From positions 124,001 through 188,000 of the forward strand of contig WACJ01000313.1 of NCBI GenBank assembly GCA_008973525.1: a DNA stretch of 64,000 nt. The letters are read 5' to 3'. The stretch's first letter is position 1, and each line of letters begins with the position of its first letter. Both the position numbers and the translations under genes were made by a program. The notes under the pieces were generated by a model that worked only from the letters and a program-made list of their open reading frames with translations, was not told the origin of the DNA and made no database searches. This DNA is from Stenopsyche tienmushanensis (Eukaryota; Arthropoda; Insecta; Trichoptera; Stenopsychidae). Below, one piece after another: positions 34,668-45,000 of this stretch.

Positions 34668-35260
34668 GCAGTGGCGGATCTATCTATAGGCGCAGAAGGC
34701 GGGCGCCTCGGGCCTCGAAAAGTTTTTCACCTGCCGCGTAATTCAAGGGATTCGAGAAGAGTGTCGGTATTTTTTTAAATTTTACACAAGCTATCGCCTG
34801 CAAGTCGTTCGTTGTTGACGCGTCGCGTCTTTACAGATGACATGAGCCATTTCCTTTCAGTACAATTTATTACAATTTCAACCGTGGACATTCATTCATT
34901 GCAACAACGCGTTTATATTATTATCGATCGACGAACGAGAGATACATTGTTTTCGAGCAAAATTTTCCTTACCTTATTTCACAATGGATGGATTCGTCGA
35001 TAAGCTTCATTATCATATCCGGGGCGAGGAAAATCCTCATGTCATTCGGGAAAGATATCTACATACAAAAAAACAATGTTTGGTATGCATTTTGGGCAAA
35101 TGGAATAATTGGGGTATATATCTTCGAAGGTGGTGCTGGAAATGCTATCACTGCGAATTTCATCGATATTTGTATCGTACCATTTGTCCATTCTAAAAGA
35201 AGTCGATCCCGCTTTCGTATCGTCTTCGACGATGAGCTTCGTGATATCAGCTGATATGTA
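34668..35260 (+). pseudogene. Mixed hAT end and Tc1/mariner-type transposase fragment
   Basis: A hAT-like terminus, cagtggcggatctatctata, starts at about 34675. At 34990-35190 the plus strand reads GEENPHVIRE in one frame and, in the next, VWYAFWANGIIGVYIFEGGAGNAIT. The latter matches the VWCAL..GIIGPYFFE...G.AVT block of insect Tc1/mariner-superfamily transposases. Frameshifts make it non-functional. Whether the two parts belong together is unclear. Confidence 0.5.
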
Positions 35261-35937
35261 TTTTTTGAAAAAAAAAAATGAAGAAAACGATACATCGAAT
35301 TGATATTTTGACTGAATGGTATTTCTTTTGATCCGATTGAAAACATTTTCAAAAGTGTCAAAATCTAAACTATCATCATCGGACATTTCCGATTCAGATC
35401 TTCCGATTCCGTCGTGGATTCAGGTGTAGTGAGATATGCGTCTTCTTCCGATTCAAAATAGATTTGACCGCGCAGTTTCTTCTCCGGACATGTCTACGGT
35501 TATAAAATAAACATGCGATACCGTCTACGTGCGCTAAAAATTTTAGACGACGAGGGTTATTTTCTTTGTTTTTTACACTTGTCATAAAAATTATCATAAA
35601 TTAAAGGATTATTGCTAAGACGCACGTGCAATAGCGCAAAACATGTATCTTACATCGGAGATGTATCATGAGGCATTTTTGACATTTTTTCGTAAAATAT
35701 AAAACTCGTCATAATTATTCATACCACATATTTTTTCCGGCACTGCCAACACTGACGCCTTTTTTCGAACATACATAAAATGTCTCTAAAAGTCACTGTT
35801 GAGAAATTTAAATTAATTTTGCTCTTATTTAGGGCGCGGGAACGAGCGACTTTAGAATTATCGAAGCGTTCGAAGGAGCGGAACCTTCGGCGGAAGAGGA
35901 GAGGACGTGATAAAATACAGAGATTCGATTTGGCACG

Positions 35938-35943
35938 TTTATT
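35938..35943 (-). terminator. Poly(A) signal of OAT paralogue 2
   Basis: AATAAA on the minus strand, 25 nt downstream of the TAG stop at 35968-35970. Confidence 0.6.
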
Positions 35944-35967
35944 TGGTACGGAATGAAATACAATCGA

Positions 35968-37557
35968 CTAGGGTCTCGCGGCGCTCAGCACCGACTCGAG
36001 GACGTCCATCGCCCGGTGCATCTCCGTCGGGGTGATGGTCAGCGGCGGGGTCAGGCGGAGCGTCCGCCCGCGGGTCGGCTTCGTCAGGAAGCCGGCGTCT
36101 CGGAGGCGCAGGCACAGCTCCCACGGGTCGGCCCTCTCTGAAACGGAAAGAGAGCGGACGTCGAGGACCGCCGGGGCGCCGCGGCGCGCCCGGCCCGCCC
36201 CCGCACTCACCCGGGTCGACGTCCACGGCGTTCATGAGGCCCTTTCCCCTCGAGGCGGTCACGATGCCGCCCGTCATCGAGCTCAGCCTCTCCCTCAGGA
36301 GCCGGCCGACGGTCTCCGCGTTCTCCGCCAGGTTCTCCTCGACGACGACCCGGAGGCCCTCGATCGCCACCCGGCATCCGAGCGCGTTCCCCCCGAAGGT
36401 CGAGCCGTGGGTGCCTGCGGACGAAGAGAGGTCGGAGGGTGAGAGGGGGCCCGGGCGCGGACTCGGGTCGGAGGGGACGCGGGGGCCGCACCCGGAGTCA
36501 GCACCCGCATCACGGCGTCGTCGGCGAGGACCGCCGAGACCGGGTAGAGGCCGCCCGCGAGCGACTTCCCCAGGACGAGGACGTCCGGCCTCGCCCCCTC
36601 GTGGTCGACGCAGAGCATCCTTCCCGTCCTGCCGAGGCCGGTCTGGACCTGAAAGCGGAGAGAGCGTGAGGGCGCGCCCGGCCGAGGGAGCCCGCGGATC
36701 CCCCGGCCCGGATCCCCCTCACCTCGTCGGCGATCCAGAGGACGCCGCGCTCCGCGCAGAGGCGCCGGACGCCCCTCAGGTAGCCCTCGGCGGGCACCCG
36801 GACGCCGGCCTCCCCCTGGATCGGCTCCGCCATGAAGGCGCACACCTCCGGGTCCCGCAGCGCGAGCTCGAGGGCGCCGAGGTCGTCGTACGGCACGCAG
36901 AGGAAGCCCGGCATCCGCGGCCCGAACCCGTCGCGGCCGACGGGGTCGTCCGACGTGGACACCGCCGCGAGCGTGCGCCCCCAGAAGTTTCCCTCGGCGA
37001 AGACGATCTTCGCGCGGTCGCGGGGGATCCCCTTGATCTCGTAGCCCCACTTCCTGGCCAGCTTGCAGGCGGTCTCGCAGGCCTCCACTCCTGAAACGAG
37101 AAACGAGCGCGTCAGTCCCGGCCGGGCAGGCGTCCGACGGGGCCCGTCCGACGGGGCCGGTCCGACGCGACCCACCGGAGTTCATCGGGACGACCCTGTC
37201 GTACGAGAAGGTCTCGCAGATCGCCTCGGAGAAGTCCGCCAGGACGTCCGTGTGGAACGATCTCGAGACGTGGTGCATGATCTTCATCTGCTCCGCCATG
37301 ACGGCCGTCAGCCTCGGGTGGCAGTGTCCCTGGTTGACGGCCGAGAACCCCCCGAGGAAGTCCCAGTAGCGCTTGCCCTCCATGTCCCACACGAAGACGC
37401 CCTTCGCCCTGCCGAGCGCCACCGGGAGGGGGCGATAGTGCCGCGCCCCGAAGCGGCGGTCCTTCTCGATGACCTCCCGAGAGCTGGCGGCGGACCGCGC
37501 CGCGAACGGGAGGCGCGGCAGCGAGGCGAAGTTGCGGGAGAGGGCGGCGAGAGACAT
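35968..37557 (-). CDS. OAT: Ornithine aminotransferase, paralogue 2 (five exons)
   Basis: Exons 37557-37176, 37090-36723, 36648-36492, 36414-36211 and 36137-35968 give 426 aa with consistent phases. Same enzyme family as paralogue 1, 6.6 kb away on the same strand. The presequence [23 protein letters not shown] is a good mitochondrial targeting peptide. Conserved: [55 protein letters not shown], Schiff-base Lys in [27 protein letters not shown] and ENLAEN. It is closer to the consensus than paralogue 1 at the [12 protein letters not shown] and NFWGR positions. Its coding sequence is extremely GC-rich. Intron positions differ: it lacks two introns of paralogue 1 and has one, between the Glu and Val of ADE|VQTG, that paralogue 1 lacks. 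The minus-strand AATAAA at 35943-35938 lies about 25 nt past the stop. Confidence 0.93.
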
Positions 37558-38262
37558 CGTCGGAGGGAAGGCGGACGCTTGTGAAGGCGGCCCGCCTCCG
37601 CCGGCTCGATATATACGTTCGCTGCGAGATATCCTTATATTTTTACCTTTGACCCGTGTTAAACTTTCATCGAAATCGATCGTCGCGTCCCAAGAGAAAC
37701 AAAAGGCGATAAATGCGTATCGCCTCGGCGGATGCGCAAACACGACGCGACCGTCTTCGGGGGCAAACTTCGATCGGCGACTTCGTCCTCCCGACTTTCC
37801 CTGCCGGATCTGTCGTCTTGCCGCCTAATTTTTTTCAACAGCTTCTACGAAATATCTTCGACAACGTTGTCGAATATGGACGGAAGAGATCTCGAACGTC
37901 ATTTTTTTTGCTAACTCTGAGTCTTTTTGCTCAGACGAATCTGCGACTGATCGATTACTGGCCCATTTTGCTACATTCGAAATTGGTCAGATCTCGGGCT
38001 GCAAGTTTCAATCCATCCTAATGTCGATGTTATTGGCGTCATCGCGAAACAATAACGGGCGAATAGCAATTTTGCAAAATAAAAAGTAACGGTTCCGAAA
38101 CACTAATATGCAAAACTGAGCGCGTTCGCTTAGAGGAAATGTTCACGAAAAATTTGAATCAGTGAGTGACCGTCAAAAAGTGTAGAACTGTTCCGGTTGG
38201 GATTTAGATTTGTTCGAAGTCAATTATTAATATATCGACAAATGCGTTCAAATAGAAAATAC

Positions 38263-39300
38263 AGTAGAACCTCGATTATCCGTATTAATTGGGGATAAAA
38301 GTATTCCGGATAACGAAAATCCGGATAATCGAAAATAATAATATTTAACAGGGAAAGTCATTTTTATTTATCTAGATTTACATACATATGTAATTAATTT
38401 TTTTTTTTATGAAAATTGTCGATTTTGGCTCAAAGCTAGTTTCTTTTTTAGAAGCTGACAAATCGTTTCAAAATCTTTTCAAAATTTTGTTCCACGATGT
38501 TTTCAAAGTTGACACATTTAAAGAATTCCAACTATCTGCTGCGACGTAGCAGCGATCTTTTAAATTTATTTTCTTGTCAAAGCTGATGACTGTTTCTTCA
38601 TTATTTTCGTCACACACTCAGAATGTTCTAAATATTTAAATTAAGTGAATACGATTGCTTAAAAATAGATTAAACTGACATTTTCTTGGATCGCGAGTCG
38701 CTCATTCGTCATATCAGCGGTCCGAAAAGCGGACCGATTGAGCATACGATCCTACGGCCACTCCGTCCCCCTAGTAAGGCGTTCTGCGGCATTTTATATG
38801 ATCTGTACGATCGCGGAAGCGACGTAGCGTCTAGACGCTTCTTTCATAGTATTTTTTTTTACAACAGTAGCCACCGCCTATACGTTAGGTCGGGTACTTT
38901 TGGGACTGTCTTTGTATATTATTTTAAAACGTACATTATACTAGTGTTTAATATGTTGCATTTAGAATGGTATTAGTTAACTTGAACAAAATAAATTGGA
39001 TTTCTGGGGGTGGGGGCGTTAAGTTAGATACTTGCCGCGGGCGCTTCGTACCCTAGTTACGGCTCTGACTCTGGTATTTTCACGTCTCAATGCTGAAGAT
39101 TTGTTGAGTATTTCTTTCGATTCAAGTCGATCTCATCAGCATTGTGAATAAAGTTAGTCGAATCCTTCCTTTTCCACAAATAGCTTCAATGTGTCAATGA
39201 ATGTGTTTGCTGAAGGTATGTCACCAGAAAGCTTTTTCCCGTGAATTTCAAGTTCCCTGATAACCGTTTTGTCCTTTGAATTTTTCAAGCCAGCCCGAAC
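38263..39300 (-). mobile_element. pogo/Tigger-like element relic containing repeat X
   Basis: A pogo-type terminus, cagtagaacctcgattatcc, starts at 38263. At 39292-39170 the minus strand reads KDKTVIRELEIHGKKLSGDIPSAN..FIDTLKLFVEKEGFD, the segment preceding the first catalytic Asp in Tigger transposases. The following HNADEIDLN-like piece (usual YNADETGL) is in another frame. Repeat X (38757-39004) lies between. The far terminus was not found. Confidence 0.6.
38757..39004. repeat. Dispersed repeat family X, copy 2 (uninterrupted)
   Basis: Same order of blocks as 21340-21876, but without the hAT MITE. The sequence gtctagac at 38829-38836 is the intact target site, present only once here. Confidence 0.8.
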
Positions 39301-40799
39301 TCGGTTCGAAGGCGGAATCTCCATTTAATTTTGTATTGAAAAATATTGCTTTTTTACACAATAATGGATCAGATATTGGCCGTCCAGTTGATCGTCTTCG
39401 TATGAACCGCATAAAATACACTCTTCATCCTATTTTATTCATAACATTCCGCTCTGAGCTTCCATCTTCCGATATTAAAATTCGTGATATGCAACAACGA
39501 GAAGACGAGAAACTCGCGATATGAATGTTTTCTTATAGAGATAACGTTTCCCGTTTTAGCGATCTCGGAAGTCTCGATTTGAATCGCTCATAAAATATTG
39601 TCTGAAAATGGAGAAAAGTGGCCTCTCAGATGGGAAGCAGATCGATGGAAGATTTTTAACAAAAATATTATTTTATTTTAGTCCGACTTGAAAATGACAA
39701 CACTGTTTACTGCAATGAATGCATTTATTTACATGGTGCATTTGAATTGTGTGCCGAGACAATAAACTCGAGATAACCGGGGGCAATATTTTCTCTTTCA
39801 AAATCCACAGTGTGCATAACGGCCGTGTCACTGTCGCGATGTCACAACGCGCCGATGTCATTGAGAGATAGCTCTTTCGAATTGGGGGAATAGTTTGTTA
39901 CCGATTATTTTTTGCTAATCTTGATAGATTATCGCGATGAATATCAGTGGGCCTCTTCTGACGTTTGCTCTTCTTGAAACTCAGATTCGAAAATATTGCT
40001 TAAAATGAGTTTGTCGATTCGAATGAGTATATTTTTTATAAATTATTGATTTCAAACTCGTCACTCTTCTAGGTTTTGCATTATGATTTAAGATATTTGA
40101 GTTCCTAAAAGTTTACGGTCCCCGGAACGTTTTGTGCACTGCCTGTGGCATGCGCGAACCTATATTTCTACCCTTTTGACAAAATCAAATTATAAAAGCA
40201 TCCAAAAATAGGTGCGACGATGTGTATTGGGGGCGTGTGCTACTGCACGCAGTGGAAATTTTAGCGAAACAAAGATAACGAGACTGTTTCTATGCGACTG
40301 CTCGTTCTTTTCGTTCCCAAATTTAACATTGTATTCGTTCGTATTTCATAATTCACCGAAAGAAAATTTTCACGTTGATAAAATTATAATTTAACCCAAA
40401 TTCGACCGATCGCCATTGTCCACACGTATCGGCTCTCCGTCAAAATGTATGCGATTGTTATTTGAAAAGAAAAAGTTTATTCAGAAATACACGCGCGTTC
40501 GTTTTATTATTTAAATGTAAATTTGAGAAGTATAATTACTCTTTCGCAAACGGTAGATTTGAATCGATTTCGAAATATGTACCACTCGAATAGATAAACA
40601 TTTACGAAACAAAAGTACATATACTGAAATAACACAAAATGAATTGACAATGATAAGAATCACCAGTGCGACCGAACGGTCACGTAAACCGTTGGGATTG
40701 AATCGCAGCTCAAACGATGAGACTTATTCCATTCGTTATAACAAAAATGAGTTTATTTGTGTTCTGCGTATTAGCGGGATCGGCCACTCTGAGAGCGCT

Positions 40800-40950
40800 C
40801 CTCCGAGACCGAGATCTGTAGGTAGTCCCGCAACTGAGCGACTCGATCGTCGCGGGTTCATATCTACGGGAGGTGTGCTCGGCGACCGTGGACAGTCCCG
40901 CAAAAGAGATTGCTAAAAGCCACCTCAAAAAAGGAGCACTTCTCTAATGT
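40800..40950 (+). repeat. tRNA-derived SINE, copy 1
   Basis: A degraded B-box-like 'gggttcatatc' at about 40855 is followed by a tail, 'attgctaaaagccacctcaa', shared with the SINE at about 56770-56950. The 5' part is diverged. Confidence 0.5.
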
Positions 40951-40954
40951 TATA

Positions 40955-41350
40955 GAGTGGAACCTCGGGTTACGAGTTTAATTCGCAAATAATGCCTTCG
41001 CTGATACTATCGTCCGCTAGCTACTTTTCGTTTGTCCACACCGCTATATCGATAACGCGCCCGCTGTCGTCGTGTTTCTTGACGATCACCTTCTTCACTT
41101 CCGCGGTGACGGCCTCATTCTTCTTTTCGACGGGGTCAGATTTCTTCATCATCGGCGCTTTTAATATAAAATATTTAACTTTTACACTAACAGTAAATAA
41201 AATAGACTTATTTGAACACTGAGTTATAACATTGTTCGCACGATGAGACGAGTGTGACTCGTAACCTGAAATTTTGCTCGTAAAATGAGACAAATACCGA
41301 AACCCTAAAAAACTCATAACCAGGAACACCCGTAAGCCGAAGTTCCACTG
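40955..41350. mobile_element. pogo/Tigger deletion derivative, 396 bp
   Basis: Ends gagtggaacctcgggttacg and (inverted) cgtaagccgaagttccactg, flanked by TA. On the minus strand 41157-41021 reads EVKKVIVKKHDDSGRVIDIAV, the N-terminal Psq-type helix-turn-helix of Tigger transposases (usual KVEIIKKHERGxRVxDIA). The rest of the transposase has been deleted. Confidence 0.82.
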
Positions 41351-41589
41351 TATTCCCGAGCGACTGATTGAACCTATTTTATTTTTATTAAAACGATCGT
41401 AAATATGTGTTCTTACGGTCGGAGGAACTATGCTTTTAAGCTTTGTTACAATTAGATAAAAGATATCGAAAATCCAAAATGAAAATTGCACATGTTGCGA
41501 TATTTTTTTGCATAATTCAAATTATAAAATGTATTCGATGCATTTTATATTTTTGTTGTATAAATTTCTCATTATCAATTTCTCAACGA

Positions 41590-41870
41590 GTGTTTTCAAC
41601 GGCAGGACAGAAGAAAACAAAACAAAATCAAAACAAATGTAAAATATGAAACATTCAATGCTCTGTTATTTTTAAAATATGAATTTTTAAAGTTTCAATA
41701 AATGACTTATAATAAAAATGAACTCGTTTTTAATGGTAATTTAATGGTAGTTTAATGCTTTTGTTTTGTTCACACTTCAAAAACTATTCCGATATCCGAA
41801 TAGGGTCATTTTACTATTCGATATTCGAATAGCTGATAATTACGAATAATTGTAATCCCTAATTCTTAAT
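41590..41870. repeat. Copy of the 'ctattcggatat' hAT-like repeat
   Basis: Inverted copy of about 33010-33270: shared 'gaaacattcaatgct', 'ccgatatccgaatagggtca' and 'ttcgaatagctgataatt'. It ends 190 bp before the CCDC149 start codon. Confidence 0.7.
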
Positions 41871-42061
41871 CAACTGACTGTTTACCAAAAACTATAATAA
41901 AATTCTGTTATAGTCATATTTTATTTAATATATAACATATTTCTAATGCAATCGAATATTAAAATCAATTTATTTTGTTTGACTTATATAATAAAACAAC
42001 AGCGATAGTGCCAAATTTTATTATAAAATATAAAACGTTAAAAAATAAAAGCAACTGGGCT

Positions 42062-45000
42062 ATGGTCAAAAAAGAGCGACTCGAGACTGACAGTACTCGA
42101 ACGCGCTCTTCGCGCTCGTCTTTTCGATTTCCGATGTCTCTGCAGATGTTTAACAGGTCTCCGAATACATCGAAAGTCAATTTTTTAGACGAACATGTCG
42201 ACAATTTCATCACAGAGGTGCAAAAATCTTATTTTACTCTATTCCATTACTAATGTCAGTTATCTAAGGTTGCTCGGTTGACGAATGTTCGCGTTGACTG
42301 AAAGCGACACCTGGAAGCTCCGCTTTCGAATCTATACCCGAACCTAAACTTTGCTTCGCATTTTATATTTAATCAATTTTAGAATGCAGCATTGCGCAGC
42401 AAACTGCAGAGCAAAGTCGAAGCGTTGACGATTATGAGCAAGCAGTTGGACAAATGTTCGATTGAAAAAGATCACTACAAACTTCTGTCGGAGCAGTTGA
42501 AGACGAGAAATCCTCCGACGCGCAAAAGCGAAGGGGATTCCAAAACCTACTTCGGGGACTCGAGCGTACGGAGCAATCCCACCGGGGCGCAGCTGCTCGC
42601 CGACACGAGAGAGCACAACAGAACGCTGAGCATCGAGGTAAACGATGACGCAAACGAAACATATAAATCTGCAAGGAGGAAAGATACCAGTGTGTCATGA
42701 TATGAACGATTATATTTATTCATTTAACTGCATACATATAAAACAACAGTTTCTGGTCGCTCAGGTCGAAACGTTAAAACATAAATTGGAAGAGGCCCAG
42801 GAGGATATAAAAGTTTTGAGAAAAGGTAGCGATCCACAAAAAAATTTGGATAAATCTTTCAGCGCGAGCGTCGTGAACGCTCTCAGTTTTGAAAGAGAAG
42901 AACTAGTTCGTCGATTAGAATTTTCAAATAGAAAGGTATTTAGATATTTACGTTTCCTTTGGTGGTTTTTATTTTATTTCGAGTCGGTCGCTCTGTTCCT
43001 TCCGATTCAATGATTGGATATTTATAAGTCGGATTCTATTAAAACTGTAAATTACCATTTGTAGTATTAGCTTTTTTAATGTTATATGAGCAATTGAGAA
43101 ATTACAATAAAATGTTGTGTAGAATCTTTTTAAGGTACCATATCCTTTATTGGATTTAGACTTTTTTAGAGAAATATTTTTCATGTTCCCATTGTCTTCC
43201 ACATATATTTACATAATAATAGGAATTTTAAGTAGGAGAGAGTATATGAGCGAGTAGCAAAATTAATTATTATTTAAATTATTGTTGGAAATCCAATCAT
43301 AGGGGGACTTGCATGTCGTTATTGAGTGCCAAAATTGATCCAAATTAATCTGATCTTCTAAATTTGTTAGTGAATTTGTTATAAAAATCAGAGTTCAAAT
43401 CCAGATTGTGATAATAATTTAAATGTAATTTTACATGTGGGATCTGTATCTAAGATTGAGGTTTAATTTTTTTTAACCTAACATCGAATTAACACTATCA
43501 ATTGAACGTAGAATAATTGAGACCCAAAAATATGTCTAAAATAAGATGTATCATGAGAAAAGTCCCTTACTATTGAAGGTATTCAGTTTCTATGTAGGTT
43601 AAATCAGTATAAATTTGTAATTGAAATCAAATAAAGGTTAATTTTTTTTTCTTTTATTACACAGTTTTTGTTTGCAAAATGTTAAAATAATTACACTTTT
43701 TTTTAAGATTGACCAAATGCAAACCGATTTGAAATCTATGCTGGATGAAAAAGAGGATCTCATAAACGAGAGAGATGCGTATAAATGCAAACTGCACAGA
43801 TTGAATCATGAATTAACAGTAGCATTGACAACAAACAAAACAAACATCACTGACAAGGTGAAACCTGGACTTTTACTCGATATAGATGCTCTCGTTATGG
43901 AAAACAGATATCTTCAGGAGAGACTCACGCAAGCGCAGGCGGAAAAGGAACTGGCAAATCACGCTCTCACAAAATATAAGGTAACAAAAAAAGTTCAAAA
44001 GGAATGCAAAATATATTTTTAATAATGTTGTTTTTTTTTTCATTTATTGGTAAAAAATGAAGATTATTCAAAATAAATGACATTCATCAGTTTGGAGAAT
44101 AAAATATTTTGTTAGCATCACAAAACACCTCAAAACATGCTATAGGTTTTGCAAACACATCTCAAGTGTTTATAAATATGGAATTCCACAAAACATCAAA
44201 TAAAACAACTAATAGGTTTAGTTTGTTTGCAATTGAATGCATCATTTGTGAGTATTAAAGTTGATAGACAGTTCTTGGTGGAGGTTCTCTTTCATAATGA
44301 ACTTAACGGTTTGTAGTTGGGGCGATGGGGAAAAACAAGTTGCTATGAGAGATTTTTAACTGCCAGAGCATAATGAGCGCGTACAAATGCGTCTCGCCGG
44401 TGAGTCGTTGGCATTTAAAAGGTTAAGTAAAAATTGAGTTTACTTTACACATGAATGCTGGGGCGGATTCATATATGAAATCGCTCAGTTCTTGAAACAA
44501 TACAAGTATTCAAATAATCTAGTCTACATATGTTAATCTAGTATTTATGCAAAAATTAAATATTTGAGACCATGTACTAAAAGCATCTGGTTCTTCATTT
44601 CTAGGCTACAAGAATGAATATATAAGTTGCAAACATAGCATATATGTAAACAATTTGTGTACATATTCTATTGGTATTTCTCTATAATTAAGTATTCTTT
44701 TATGTTAGATACTTACTGATATATTTTCTTTAGTTTAACAACTTTTCATATTGATATCATTTATTGACAAATTATTTACAATTTGCAAAGTATTTATTTT
44801 TTAATGTATTGGGAGGTTTTTAAAAATATCAGAGATGGTTGAAAAAGCTTCATTGGAACATTTTCATATAAAAATTAATTTAGGATCTTTTATAAAGTTG
44901 TTTTGTCTGAATATAAAAAATATGTATATTTTTTGAAGCATAAAAAAGTAATAGAAATGTGAAAAAAAATTAATGTAAAAATTGAATTTTTGAACTATAG

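Noticed and set aside
42645..43013. Longer frame around CCDC149 exon 3, with an acceptor at 42749
   Set aside because: The acceptor at 42764 restores the human residue spacing exactly; the earlier one would insert five residues in a conserved coiled coil.
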